Assembly (NCBI RefSeq): GCF_023078355.1
Contig: NZ_CP095552.1
Location: forward strand, 5,231,948-5,295,947
Source: Gordonia hongkongensis
Lineage (GTDB): Bacteria; Actinomycetota; Actinomycetes; Mycobacteriales; Mycobacteriaceae
Reading direction: 5' to 3'
Length of the DNA: 64,000 bases
Below are positions 24,016-34,866 of the stretch, one piece after another (the stretch's first letter is position 1; every line of letters begins with the position of its first letter). The position numbers and the translations under genes were made by a program. The notes beneath the pieces were generated by a model. It was not told where the DNA came from. It searched no databases and saw only the letters and a list, made by a program, of their open reading frames with translations.

Positions 24016-26067
24016 TCAGCCGACAGGCCGACCCACCGGGGTCGACAACGGTAGGTTCACGAAGCTCGGCCGGTTCGGGTCGAGCTGGATGTGTTGCGGC
24101 CGGAGCCCGGACTCGTTCAGCAGCGGACGCAACGGCAGACCGCGCGGGAAGTTCATCGCGAACACGTCGATCCGCAGGCGGTGGCCCGGTTTGATGAGTG
24201 CCTCGGTCGGCAGCAGGCCGATGTCGACACTCACCGGGCGGCCCGGCACGACGCGCTGGCGTGACGCCAGCGTGAGCTCGTAGAACGGATCGATCACGTC
24301 GCCGTTGGGCGCGAACTGCGACCTCGCGTCGTCGTATCCGCGCAACGACGCCATCACCTGACCGGAGGTCAGGACCTTCGACGTCCCGTCGGGGGCGACG
24401 TCGTTCAGGGTGGCGGTCCAGTATCCGTCGGTGGCGTCGAGCACGGTGTTCAACCGCACGTTGGCGTACCCGGACACGCTGCGCGTCGTGGTCATCGGGG
24501 GAGTGGTGAACGTCAACGCCGCACGCTCGGAGATGCGTGCGTCGAGAGCACAGAACGGGAAGATCGCGAGGGCACCGGCCAGTTGCTGTGCAGCGTCGCG
24601 TGAACACATCGGTGCCAGACCGGGCGCGATGGTCATCCGGGCGCGGGATGCGGGAGCGGCCGGGGTCAGGCTGCCATCACGGACCGCATGTGCCGCGGTA
24701 CCGGTGCGCCGGTCGCTGAGGTAGAGCCGCTGGCGTTCCATCCCGGCGCGCGGGAACTGCTGCGCGGTGATCCACGAGTCGCCGACCTGCTTGAGGTTGA
24801 CGGGCCCGTAGGCGTCGACACCGTTGTCGATTCCCTTGAGCCACTTGTCGAACCACGCCTTCTGCAATACGTCCAACCGGGGTGGGGTGTTGCGCCTGCC
24901 CTCCTGGCCGCCGCCGATCGTCAGGTGATAGCCGTCGCCCATGATGAGTTGCTTCTGGCCCGGCGGCAGCGGGATCTTGTTGTACATCCGGACTTCACTG
25001 TTGGTGAAGAGGTCGAACCAGCCGCCGTAGATGAACGTCGGCGTGGTGATGCGGTCGGCGTGGTCGAGCCACGACGATCTCGGCTCGGAATTGTTGTCCA
25101 GCAACGCCTTCAGGTTCGGCGGCACCGACGAGATGTCGGGGGTGAGCAGAGCGGCGAACAGCTGTGGGTAGAAGGTGAACGGGTCGGAGATCCGGTCCGC
25201 CAACCACTTCCAGTCGAAGGTGCCGTTCAGCATCGACGCGACGTTCGGGATCATCTTGGTGGTGTTGACCAGCGTCAGCCACAGCGGGAGGAAGCCGACA
25301 CCCAGAGCGCCGCCAGGCGCGACGATGTCGCGGATGAGGTCTCCGCCCGGCTCGACCGGGAAGATCGCCTTGAGTGCCTTCGGGTTCTTGTTCGCGGCCT
25401 GGATCTGGTTGATCGCCGAGTACGACACACCCGACATCCCGACCTTGCCGTTGGACCATCGCTGCTTCGACGCCCAGTCGATGACCTCGATGGTGTCGCG
25501 CTGTTCCCGCGACTGGAAGACGTCCCAGACTCCCTGCGAGAAACCGGTGCCGCGCACATCGACAACGACCTGCGTGTAACCGCTGCGCACCAGATCGAAG
25601 TCGACGAGGAAGGTCTTCGCGCCGCCGTCGCGGATGGTGTGCGCGATGTCGTTGATGCCGTCGATCGGCGTGCCGGACAGGTTGATCGACCGCGCGATCT
25701 GCAGCAGGTAGGGCTCGAGCACCGGGTTCTGCATCACCGCGGAACCGACGGTGGTGATGAGCTTGGTGTAGGGCGTCATGTTGACGATGACCGGCGTCTT
25801 CGTCGACGTGGGACGCTCGCGAGCGTCGGCCGGGCGGTACACGTTGGCCCGGAGAACCGTGCCGTCACTCATCCGGATCGGCACATCCCAGGTGACGTTG
25901 ACGCCGGCATAGGGTTGCGGGCCGTCGTGGCTCGCCGCCCATCGCGCCCCGTCGGCGCCGCCGGTGGGTCCGACCGGGGCAGCGCCCGCCACGGCGATGG
26001 GCGCCACCAGCGCGACCACCGCGAGGATCACCCCGACCAGAACCCGCGCACTCTTCGACCCGCTCAT
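24016..26067 (-). CDS. Secreted CocE/NonD (Xaa-Pro peptidase S15) hydrolase
   Basis: A 683-residue exported alpha/beta hydrolase. Signal peptide: SARVLVGVILAVVALVAPIA then AGAAP, about residues 5-32. The S15 domain starts with WDVPIRMSDGTVLRANVYRP; the nucleophile elbow is GMSGVSYSAINQ, and the C-terminal jelly-roll domain is present (about residues 430-680, ending with VNLPLSTPVGRP). Catalytic Asp and His lie in the GGWFDLFTNSE and DGYHLTIGG regions. Family enzymes cleave esters or acyl-amino acid bonds. ATG 26067 is chosen over GTG 26073. Confidence 0.87.
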   Translation of the reverse strand: MSGSKSARVLVGVILAVVALVAPIAVAGAAPVGPTGGADGARWAASHDGPQPYAGVNVTWDVPIRMSDGTVLRANVYRPADARERPTSTKTPVIVNMTPYTKLITTVGSAVMQNPVLEPYLLQIARSINLSGTPIDGINDIAHTIRDGGAKTFLVDFDLVRSGYTQVVVDVRGTGFSQGVWDVFQSREQRDTIEVIDWASKQRWSNGKVGMSGVSYSAINQIQAANKNPKALKAIFPVEPGGDLIRDIVAPGGALGVGFLPLWLTLVNTTKMIPNVASMLNGTFDWKWLADRISDPFTFYPQLFAALLTPDISSVPPNLKALLDNNSEPRSSWLDHADRITTPTFIYGGWFDLFTNSEVRMYNKIPLPPGQKQLIMGDGYHLTIGGGQEGRRNTPPRLDVLQKAWFDKWLKGIDNGVDAYGPVNLKQVGDSWITAQQFPRAGMERQRLYLSDRRTGTAAHAVRDGSLTPAAPASRARMTIAPGLAPMCSRDAAQQLAGALAIFPFCALDARISERAALTFTTPPMTTTRSVSGYANVRLNTVLDATDGYWTATLNDVAPDGTSKVLTSGQVMASLRGYDDARSQFAPNGDVIDPFYELTLASRQRVVPGRPVSVDIGLLPTEALIKPGHRLRIDVFAMNFPRGLPLRPLLNESGLRPQHIQLDPNRPSFVNLPLSTPVGRPVG

Positions 26068-26214
26068 GCACACCCCCGCATGTCATGCGCTGGAGCAATC
26101 CACGGTTTGTCCAGCGAAAAATTGATCAAGCGTCCACAACCTAACACCCCGCGGGTGACGTGGATCACCGGGTATCTCAGGCAACGCTCAGCATCACCGT
26201 CCGGACGGACGGAC

Positions 26215-26892
26215 TCAGTTCACGCTGAGATCGATCGGGTGGGTCGCGAGGAGAGGTTTCGGCCAGGCCTGCCTGCGCAGGACGTCGAACCACACGTCCG
26301 ACGCCGGCGGCGCAAGCAGGTCGCGGGGGAGTGCCGAGGCGACCATCCAGCTGAACTGGTCGAGTTCGTCGTCGAGTTGCCCGATGCCCCATCCGCTGTA
26401 GCCCGCGAAGATCCGGACACCCTCGAGGACCTCGGCGAGGGGCTCGGGGTCGGCGTCGAGATCGACCAGGACGACCCGGCCGTCGACCGGACGCAGGGCG
26501 GGCACGTCGTCGATGTCGGTGCCGGGTTTCACCACCCCCAGGCACAGCGCCGCCTCCTGGTTCACCGGCCCGCCCACATAGAGGGCGCGCGGCGAGGCTG
26601 CGATGTCGGTCCACTGCGGCAGGAGGTTGTGCACGGCGGTCTGGCTCATCCGGTTGAGGATGACCCCGAGACTGCCCGACTCGTTGTGCTCGATGACGTA
26701 GATGACGGTTCGGGCGAAGGTGGGTTCGATGAGATCGGTCGAGGCGATCAGCGCGGTGCCCGGGCGCACCCGCGGCGTGGGGTCGGCATCCCAGGGGACG
26801 CCGGGCATACGCGCACCACCACCGCTGTCCGCCGAGTGTTCTCCGGGGCGGGATTCCGGTGTGGGATCGTCTGCGTCTTCACCTCCGGCCAC
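26215..26892 (-). CDS. yqgE: YqgE/AlgH family protein (UPF0301)
   Basis: A 225-residue cytosolic protein: GTALIASTDLIEPTFARTVI, NESGSLGVILNRMSQT, YVGGPVNQEAALCLGVV and FAGYSGWGIGQLDDEL are all typical UPF0301 blocks, ending with LLATHPIDLSVN as in Rv0038. GTG 26892 or ATG 26808 could start it; the first 50 residues are acidic and not conserved. Biochemical role unknown. It diverges from an MFS gene exactly as Rv0038 does from Rv0037c. Confidence 0.9.
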   Translation of the reverse strand: MAGGEDADDPTPESRPGEHSADSGGGARMPGVPWDADPTPRVRPGTALIASTDLIEPTFARTVIYVIEHNESGSLGVILNRMSQTAVHNLLPQWTDIAASPRALYVGGPVNQEAALCLGVVKPGTDIDDVPALRPVDGRVVLVDLDADPEPLAEVLEGVRIFAGYSGWGIGQLDDELDQFSWMVASALPRDLLAPPASDVWFDVLRRQAWPKPLLATHPIDLSVN

Positions 26893-26953
26893 CCGACCAT
26901 CATCGCACGTCCGTGGCCGACGACGTCCATCGTCAGCTCGGTAGGCTGGATCG

Positions 26954-28288
26954 GTGAACAGCACCCAGGTGACCCGTGACCAACGCGGGTGGTCGGTGTT
27001 CGTCCACTCCCTCCGTTCCTCGCCGGGACTAGGCCGGTTGTTGTCGGTCCGGTTGTCCAGTCAGATCACCGACGGGATCTTCCAGGCCGCGCTGGTCGGC
27101 AGCATCCTGTTCAACCCCGAGCGCCATGCGGATCCGCTCGCGGTGGCCGGTGGCCTCGCGGTGCTGCTGCTGCCGTATTCGCTCATCGGCCCGTTCGCGG
27201 GCGCGTTGCTCGACCACTGGGATCGACGCAACGTCCTCCTGTACGCGAACCTGCTGCGCGGGCTGATTATCGGGCTCGTCGCACTGGCCGTCGCCTCCGG
27301 CGCACCCGATGTCGTGGTGCTGATCTCCGCCCTCGCCGCGACGGGTGCGAGCCGGTTCGTGGCGGCCGGACTGTCGGCCGGACTGCCGCACGTCGCGCGG
27401 CGTGAGGTGCTGGTCGCCACCAATGCGTTGTTCACCACGTTGGGCGGCGCGATGCTCACGGTCGGTCTCGGCATCACCCTGGGACTCCGCGCGATCTTCG
27501 GCGACGACAACGTGGGCAGTGCCCTCACGATGGTCGCCGGGATCGTGCTGGCCGTCGTCTCCGGCGGGCTGGCGCATCGGTTCCGACCGCTGCAACTCGG
27601 TCCCGACGAGCCCGACGACCCGGGTCGTTCGGCCGTGCACGCGGTCTCGGTCGGACTCTGGCACGGTGCGCGCGCCGTCGTCCACCACAAGACCGTGGCC
27701 GCCGCGTTGTCGGCTATCGGGGCCCACCGGCTGGTGTTCGGGATGAACACGCTGATGATCCTGGTGCTGACGCGCCAGATGGGTCCCGGCGACGGGGTCG
27801 ACCGCGTCAGCGTGGTCATCGGTTTCACCGGCGCGGGGGCGCTTCTCGCCGCGGTCATCACGCCGATCGCGGTGGCACGGGTGGGCCGGTACGTGACGCT
27901 GCTCGTCGCGCTGGCCGTCGGGGCGGTCGCCGAGATGTCCGTGCTCAGCTTCGACTTCGCGGTGATCTGCGGGTCGGCGTTCGTACTCGGACTCATCGGG
28001 CAGATCGCCAAGTTGTGTGGCGACGTGGCGATGCAGGTCGATGTCGACGACGCCGTGCGCGGACAGGTGTTCTCGGTGCAGGACGCGGTGTTCAACATCG
28101 CCTACGTGGGTGCGGTGACCGTCGCGGCGCTCGCAATCCCCGACGACGGCCGGGCGGTCGGGCTCGTCGTGCTCGGGGTGGTGCTGTACCTGCTCGGAAT
28201 GCTCGTGGTGCGCCTCCTGCATCCGCGTGGGCACTGGTCCGCCGAGCCCACGACGGTGCGGCCCAGCGTCACCGACCCCGCCGCGTGA
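26954..28288 (+). CDS. Major facilitator superfamily transporter (Rv0037c-like)
   Basis: A 444-residue protein with 12 predicted spans. The loop 2-3 motif is GALLDHWDRRNVLLYANLLR, a variant of the MFS A-motif. N-terminal span: SVRLSSQITDGIFQAALVGS. The start at 26954 (GTG) is shared with a short divergent spacer to yqgE. The substrate is unknown; position next to yqgE is conserved with M. tuberculosis. The 3' end overlaps the next convergent gene by 20 bases. Confidence 0.88.
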   Translation: MNSTQVTRDQRGWSVFVHSLRSSPGLGRLLSVRLSSQITDGIFQAALVGSILFNPERHADPLAVAGGLAVLLLPYSLIGPFAGALLDHWDRRNVLLYANLLRGLIIGLVALAVASGAPDVVVLISALAATGASRFVAAGLSAGLPHVARREVLVATNALFTTLGGAMLTVGLGITLGLRAIFGDDNVGSALTMVAGIVLAVVSGGLAHRFRPLQLGPDEPDDPGRSAVHAVSVGLWHGARAVVHHKTVAAALSAIGAHRLVFGMNTLMILVLTRQMGPGDGVDRVSVVIGFTGAGALLAAVITPIAVARVGRYVTLLVALAVGAVAEMSVLSFDFAVICGSAFVLGLIGQIAKLCGDVAMQVDVDDAVRGQVFSVQDAVFNIAYVGAVTVAALAIPDDGRAVGLVVLGVVLYLLGMLVVRLLHPRGHWSAEPTTVRPSVTDPAA

Positions 28289-28826
28289 ACCGCGGGTCCC
28301 GGTTGTCATAGGCGGCGTCGGCCACGCCGTCCGCATCCAGGTCCACCAGCACCACATCGTGGCCGCCGTCCGCGTCGGAGTCGACGTAGAGTCGTTCGCC
28401 GACGATCCGGCCGCCCCGGTCGGCGCCGATGATCTCGGCATCGGGATCACCGTCGTCGTCGAGGTCGACCCGGGTGACCTGCGCTGCCGGGGGCTGCGGA
28501 GTCCGCTCGGGGACGTCGCGCCGCGGCAGTTGTTCGCCGGCGAGATCGGCTCGCGCGACGGGCCGGTCCCAGAGACCGGCACCGGAGTCGCGGTAGTAGG
28601 CGTCGGGCTCGCCGTCGTCATCGGTGTCGAGCGCGGCGACGTCGGCGACACCGTCGGCGTCGGTGTCCCACATCGCGTCATCACGACGACCGTCGCCGTC
28701 GAAGTCGAGCCGGATCGCGTCGAAGAGATCCGACCGCGGTTCCCCGAGCGCGAGGTCGGCGGCCCCGGACCAGCGCGTCGTCGGACCGTCGCCGGTCCCG
28801 AAGAAATACTCGATCGCCGGGTCCAT
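28269..28826 (-). CDS. Protein with six DxDxDG calcium-loop repeats
   Basis: A 185-residue acidic protein. After an N-terminal stretch of about 35 residues (MDPAIEYFFGTGDGPTTRW) come six calcium-loop-like motifs: DFDGDGRRD, DTDADGVAD, DTDDDGEPD, DLDDDGDPD, DSDADGGHD and DLDADGVAD. Such loops bind Ca2+ in dockerins, thrombospondin type 3 repeats and FG-GAP-like proteins. There is no signal peptide from ATG 28826, so the location is unclear. Similar proteins in related genera are often loosely named pullulanase without catalytic residues. It overlaps the convergent MFS gene by 20 bases. Confidence 0.6.
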   Translation of the reverse strand: MDPAIEYFFGTGDGPTTRWSGAADLALGEPRSDLFDAIRLDFDGDGRRDDAMWDTDADGVADVAALDTDDDGEPDAYYRDSGAGLWDRPVARADLAGEQLPRRDVPERTPQPPAAQVTRVDLDDDGDPDAEIIGADRGGRIVGERLYVDSDADGGHDVVLVDLDADGVADAAYDNRDPRFTRRGR

Positions 28827-28946
28827 GAGGTCTTGGACGCACCGGGGCCCAATCCGGTTCCCATCGATCGGTTCCCAGCGCCCGGGTTCCCGCTGTGCGG
28901 TTCCCGATGGGTGTGGACACCTCGACCACCCGGTAGGTTGTGGCCC

Positions 28947-30038
28947 ATGTACGTCAGCGATCTCGGCGAGCAGTGGCATGCGGCCCGGCTCGAACCAGCC
29001 CTGGCACATCTCGACTCTGCTTCGGCGGGCCGCTCGTCGTACGCACTGATCGGCGCGATGACCGCGCACCTCTGGCGGGAGACCGAACGCGGGTCGTATG
29101 TCGCCGCCGACGACCGCGCCGAGGAGATCGCGCGCGACACAAGGAATCTCGCTGCCCTGATCGGACACACCGGCGACGAGGTGGTCTTCCGTGAGAGCGC
29201 CCGCGCCGCTCTGCGCGCCCTCCTCACCAACTGGAGCCTGCCCGTCACATCGACCGTGTGGGTGGCGAAGAACGAGTTCGGGCCCAACCTCGAGGAGTTC
29301 GAGCGCCGCGGGTACGCGGTACGGACCATGCCCGACGGGGACGTCTACGGTCACGTCGACACCGACGCGCTCGAGAACATGCTGCAGTTCGAGCAGCCCG
29401 ACTTCATCCACGTCTGCCACATCGGCTCGATGTCCGGTGTGGTGCAGCCGGTCACGCGGATCGTCGAACTCGCGCATCGGGCCGGTGTGCCCGTCGTGGT
29501 GGACATGGCGCAGTCGGTCGGTCACGTCCCCACCGTCACCGGTGCCGACGTCGTCTACGGCACCAGCCGCAAGTGGCTCACCGGCCCGCGTGGCGTCGGG
29601 TTCGTCGCGGTGCGTCGAGACTCGTTGCGGCCGGTACGAATCGACGGTTCCGAGGCATTCATCGCCGGTCGCCTCGGACTCGGTGTCGCGGTCCGCGAGT
29701 TGCTCGAGATCGGCCAGCAGCGCGTCTTCCGCGAACTCGCGAAGATCGGCCGGGTCACCCGCGAACGACTCCACGGCATCGCGAGCTGGGAGGTCCTCGA
29801 ACCGCTCGACGAGCCGTCGGCGATCATCACCCTCGCACCACCGCCCGGATGGCAGTTCGACGACGTCGCCGCGGCCCGCGACAAACTGCTGTCACTCGGT
29901 GTCCTGGTCACCGCCGCGGACACCTGGCGCGCACCGCTGGCGACCGAGCATCCGGTGCTCCGGATCAGCCCGCACCTCGACGTACGCCGGTCCGAACTCG
30001 ACCGCGTCGCAGACACATTGCGCACGATGGGTTACTGA
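28947..30038 (+). CDS. egtE: PLP-dependent class V aminotransferase-fold enzyme, EgtE-like
   Basis: A 363-residue fold-type I PLP enzyme. It shares the landmarks of mycobacterial EgtE, the hercynylcysteine sulfoxide lyase of ergothioneine synthesis: LDSASAGRSS near the start, GSYVAAD, FGPNLEEFERRGYAVR, VVVDMAQSVGHVPTVTGADV (cofactor Asp) and GTSRKWLTGPRGVGF with the Schiff-base Lys. ATG 28947. It stands alone, with no egtA-egtD in view, so it may be a recruited lyase with another substrate or simply unlinked from its pathway. Confidence 0.68.
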   Translation: MYVSDLGEQWHAARLEPALAHLDSASAGRSSYALIGAMTAHLWRETERGSYVAADDRAEEIARDTRNLAALIGHTGDEVVFRESARAALRALLTNWSLPVTSTVWVAKNEFGPNLEEFERRGYAVRTMPDGDVYGHVDTDALENMLQFEQPDFIHVCHIGSMSGVVQPVTRIVELAHRAGVPVVVDMAQSVGHVPTVTGADVVYGTSRKWLTGPRGVGFVAVRRDSLRPVRIDGSEAFIAGRLGLGVAVRELLEIGQQRVFRELAKIGRVTRERLHGIASWEVLEPLDEPSAIITLAPPPGWQFDDVAAARDKLLSLGVLVTAADTWRAPLATEHPVLRISPHLDVRRSELDRVADTLRTMGY

Positions 30039-30050
30039 CGCCGAGCAAGC

Positions 30051-31571
<1,521 letters not shown>

Positions 31572-31604
31572 CAGAGTCGCACCGCGGGACCGGCGCTCAC
31601 GACG

Positions 31605-32201
31605 TCATCCGTCGACGCCCGCGCCGGCCGGACGCAGATACCCGGCCAGCATCTCGTGCAACTCGGTGCTCCAGCCCTCGGCGATGATGTCGGAGACCAG
31701 TGCCCCGGACTGGAGGAACGACTGCGCGATCAGCAGCACCATCGCCGCCATCCGTTTGGCGTCACCCGCCCGGACGTGGCGCCGTTCCTGGGCCTGCGAC
31801 AGCATGTCCGAGAGAATCGCGAGCGCCCCTTGCTGACTCGTACCGAGACGCTCGAAGACGTACGGCGCCATGAAGTCTCGCTGCTCGCGCCACAGCGAGG
31901 CGATCAGTTCGTCGTCGCGGAGCGCGCCGACGACCGCGACCACCCGATCGACCAGCGCATCCAGATCGGCGGGTTCGCCTCGTCCGCCGATCGCGTCCTC
32001 GACGACTCCCAGGACCTCGCGGGTCAACAGCCCGCGGATGATCTCGTTGATGTCGGGCCACCGGCGGTACACCGTCGGTCGACTGACACCTGCTTGTCGG
32101 GCCACCTCGGAGACAGTCACCTTGCGTCCGCCGCTACGCAGCAGACAGCTCCGTGCCGCATCCAGAACGAGATCCCCGATCTCCTCGTTACGGATTGCCA
32201 T
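31605..32201 (-). CDS. TetR/AcrR-family regulator
   Basis: A 198-residue regulator with the helix-turn-helix at about residues 10-55 (VTVSEVARQAGVSRPTVYRR WPDINEII) and an all-helical effector domain. ATG 32201 is preferred over 32213. The direct repeat TGTAAC-AC-TGTAAC at 32207-32220 lies right at its start and 30 bases before the divergent kinase gene, a candidate binding site. It lies 33 bases upstream of glpD on the same strand, so both may be cotranscribed. Confidence 0.9.
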   Translation of the reverse strand: MAIRNEEIGDLVLDAARSCLLRSGGRKVTVSEVARQAGVSRPTVYRRWPDINEIIRGLLTREVLGVVEDAIGGRGEPADLDALVDRVVAVVGALRDDELIASLWREQRDFMAPYVFERLGTSQQGALAILSDMLSQAQERRHVRAGDAKRMAAMVLLIAQSFLQSGALVSDIIAEGWSTELHEMLAGYLRPAGAGVDG

Positions 32202-32206
32202 GATGT

Positions 32207-32220
32207 GTAACACTGTAACG
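32207..32220. promoter_or_regulatory. Direct repeat between tetR and the lipid kinase gene
   Basis: TGTAAC, two bases, TGTAAC on the plus strand. It sits in the 49-base divergent spacer where both promoters must lie, so it is a candidate operator. It is short, hence the low confidence. Confidence 0.4.
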
Positions 32221-32250
32221 GATCACTTGAACGGCGGGGGGCCGACTCAT

Positions 32251-33159
32251 ATGACTATCGAACACGCCACACTCGTGGCCACTCCGTACGCACGGCACGG
32301 AACGGGCCTGCGCGTCGCCCACGACGCCGCAGAACTGCTGCGTGCCCGCGGCGTGGAGGTGGAGATCATCGTGGGCGAGGACATCGCCGACGCCGCCGAT
32401 CTCGCCGGCAAGGCTGCCCGGGGGGACACCGACGTCCTCGTCGTCGTGGGGGGCGACGGCACGGTGCGTCTGACGGTGGAGGCCACGATCGGGTCGGGCA
32501 AGCCGCTGGCCGTCGTCCCGGCCGGGAGCGGGAACGACTTCGCCCGCAACCTCGGCATCCCACTGGATCCGGCCGACGCCGTCGAGGTCATCCTGGCCGG
32601 CCACCGGCGACCCATCGACCTCGGCCGGGTCAGCTTCCCGGACGGGCAGACCGCGCTGTTCAGCACGGTCGCCGCCACCGGGTTCGACGCCGCGGTCACC
32701 GCGCGGGCCATCGACATGCGCCGGCCGCGCGGACAGTCCCGGTACACGATCGCGGCGCTCCTCGAACTACTCGCTCTGCGGTCGCGTCACTACCAGGTCC
32801 GCGTCGACGACCAGGCCGTCGAATCCGACCTCATCTTCGCCGCGATCGGCAACACCACGTCGTACGGCGGTGGCATGAAGATCACGCCGCAGGCGTCGAT
32901 CACCGACGGCCGGCTCGACGTGACCCTCGCGCTCAACCCACCGCGGCTGGCACGTTGGACGATTGCGCGCGTCTTCCCGAAGGTGTTCTCGGGCAAGCAC
33001 ATCGACAGTCCGAACGTCCGGACCATGCGCGGCGCGGAGGTCGAGCTGTACTGCGATCCGCCGGCCCTCGTGTCGGTCGACGGTGACCTCGTCGGCGAGC
33101 TGCCGGCGGTCTTCGAGGCGGTACCGCACGCGATCGAGGTGTTCGCGCCGGCGAGCTGA
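32251..33159 (+). CDS. Diacylglycerol/lipid kinase (DagK/YegS family)
   Basis: A 302-residue cytosolic lipid kinase. The nucleotide loop VVVGGDGTVRLTVEAT (GGDGT) and PAGSGNDFARNLGIP are the family signatures; the C-terminal beta-sandwich has NTTSYGGGMKITPQASITDG (the GGGM and D-G motifs) and SVDGDLVGELP. The likely reaction is phosphorylation of diacylglycerol to phosphatidic acid, as for Rv2252. ATG 32251 is chosen since upstream codons in frame run over the divergent tetR gene. Confidence 0.92.
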   Translation: MTIEHATLVATPYARHGTGLRVAHDAAELLRARGVEVEIIVGEDIADAADLAGKAARGDTDVLVVVGGDGTVRLTVEATIGSGKPLAVVPAGSGNDFARNLGIPLDPADAVEVILAGHRRPIDLGRVSFPDGQTALFSTVAATGFDAAVTARAIDMRRPRGQSRYTIAALLELLALRSRHYQVRVDDQAVESDLIFAAIGNTTSYGGGMKITPQASITDGRLDVTLALNPPRLARWTIARVFPKVFSGKHIDSPNVRTMRGAEVELYCDPPALVSVDGDLVGELPAVFEAVPHAIEVFAPAS

Positions 33160-33183
33160 AACGCCCGGGGCGTCTCGCAGTCC

Positions 33184-34704
33184 TCACTGACCGCTGCGCG
33201 CCGCCCACCATTCGCGAAGGGCATCCTCGGCTTCGTCGCGGCTGAGCGGTCCACGGTCCAGGCGTAGCTCCTTCAGATGACGCCACGCCTGTCCGACGAT
33301 CGGACCGGGCGGCACGCCGAGGAGTTCCATGATCGCGTTGCCGTCGAGGTCGGGCCGGACCTTCTCGAGATCCTCGGCCGCCTGTAGGTCGGCGATCCGC
33401 TGCTCGAGACTGTCGTAGTTCTGCTGCAGCCGCCGGGCGCGCCGCTTGTTGCGGGTGGTGCAGTCGGCGCGCACCAGCTTGTTCAGCTTGTCGAGTAGGG
33501 GACCGGCATCGGTGACGTACCGGCGGACGGCCGAGTCGGTCCACGCGCCGTCTCCGTAACCGTGGAAGCGCAGGTGCAGGAAGACCAGCTGCGCCACGTC
33601 GGACACCACCGCCTTCGGATACTTGAGTGCCCGCATCCGTTTGCGCACCATCTTCGCGCCCACGACCTCGTGGTGATGAAAGCTGACGCCACCCCCCGGT
33701 TCGTGCCGCCGCGTCGCGGGTTTGCCGATGTCGTGCAACAGGGCCGCCCAGCGCAGCACCAGGTCCGGATCGCCGTCCTCGAGATCGATGGCCTGGCGGA
33801 GCACGGTCAGGGAGTGCTGATAGACGTCCTTGTGCTGGTGGTGCTCGTCGATGGTGAGCTTCATGCCGGGCACCTCGGGCAGCACCCGCTCGGCCAGACC
33901 GGTCTCGACCATGGCGTCGATCGCCTCGATCGGGAACTCGCCGCAGATCAGTTTGTCCAGCTCGGTGCGGATGCGTTCGACGGTGATGCGTTCGATCTCA
34001 CCGTTCATGTCGGTAATCGCCTGCCACACGCGCGGCGCGAGCCGGAATCCCAGCTGGGAGACGAACCGGACGGCGCGCAGCATCCGGAGCGGGTCGTCGC
34101 CGAAGGACTGTGCAGGCGTGGCGGGGGTGTCGATGACCCCGGCCAGCAGGGCGGTCATCCCGTCGAGCGGGTCCCGGAAGTCCTGGGCGCCCGCCGAGCC
34201 GATCCGGACCGCCATCGCGTTGACGGTGAAGTCCCGTCGGATCAGGTCGTCGTCGAGGGTCTTGCCGAAGGTGACCTCGGGATTGCGGCTGACCTGGTCA
34301 TACGAGTCCGCGCGGAACGTCGTGATCTCGATCAGGTGGTCGCCCTTGCGGACCCCGACCGTGCCGAACTCGATGCCGACGTCCCAGAACGCGTCGGCCC
34401 AGCCGCGGAGGAGCTGCGACACCGTTTCCGGGCGCGCATCGGTCGTGAAGTCGAGGTCGTTGCCCAGACGCCCGAGAACCGCGTCGCGCACCGAGCCGCC
34501 CACCAGGTACAGCTCGTGGCCGGCGGTCTCGAACAGCTTGCCGAGGGGCACGAGGACGTCGTCGAGGTCGCGCAGTGCGATCGCCGCGGCGGCGAGCAGG
34601 CGGGTGCGCCGTTCCGGGTCCGCCGAGTGCACCTGGTCCGGCTGGGCTGCCCCATTCCGGAATGGCCCAGACGCCGCCGCACCGGACGAGGAAGTGTCGT
34701 TCAC
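33184..34704 (-). CDS. pcnA: CCA tRNA nucleotidyltransferase / PcnA-type protein
   Basis: A 506-residue class II nucleotidyltransferase. Head: YLVGGSVRDAVLGR then NDLDFTTDARPE carries the two catalytic acidic residues; RRDFTVNAMAV and DPLRMLRAVRFVSQLGFRLA form the neck. An HD domain follows (LLHDIGKPATRRHEPGGG, FHHHEVVGAKMVRKRM). It adds or repairs the 3' CCA of tRNA. GTG 34704 is preferred because upstream in-frame residues are low in complexity. Equivalent to Rv3907c, divergent from the mutT4-type gene as in M. tuberculosis. Confidence 0.94.
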   Translation of the reverse strand: MNDTSSSGAAASGPFRNGAAQPDQVHSADPERRTRLLAAAAIALRDLDDVLVPLGKLFETAGHELYLVGGSVRDAVLGRLGNDLDFTTDARPETVSQLLRGWADAFWDVGIEFGTVGVRKGDHLIEITTFRADSYDQVSRNPEVTFGKTLDDDLIRRDFTVNAMAVRIGSAGAQDFRDPLDGMTALLAGVIDTPATPAQSFGDDPLRMLRAVRFVSQLGFRLAPRVWQAITDMNGEIERITVERIRTELDKLICGEFPIEAIDAMVETGLAERVLPEVPGMKLTIDEHHQHKDVYQHSLTVLRQAIDLEDGDPDLVLRWAALLHDIGKPATRRHEPGGGVSFHHHEVVGAKMVRKRMRALKYPKAVVSDVAQLVFLHLRFHGYGDGAWTDSAVRRYVTDAGPLLDKLNKLVRADCTTRNKRRARRLQQNYDSLEQRIADLQAAEDLEKVRPDLDGNAIMELLGVPPGPIVGQAWRHLKELRLDRGPLSRDEAEDALREWWAARSGQ

Positions 34705-34866
34705 GGCTTGCCACCCTACCGTCGTGACCCGCGACGACGACGCCGCACAGCTCGTCGGCGACGACTCATACACCCCCGGCGCACTCGCGACACTGCGAAT
34801 CCACAACCTACGCGCCCTCGGAGGCGTCCGGACAAACTGCAGGTGACCAGCCGCTAGCATCGTGGA

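Noticed and set aside
24688..26979. 763-residue plus-strand open frame opposite the CocE hydrolase and yqgE genes
   Set aside because: It runs antisense across two real genes and has shadow-like composition.
27029..29329. 766-residue minus-strand open frame opposite the MFS and PLP enzyme genes
   Set aside because: It spans several genes on the other strand, with low-complexity His/Asp/Arg sequence.
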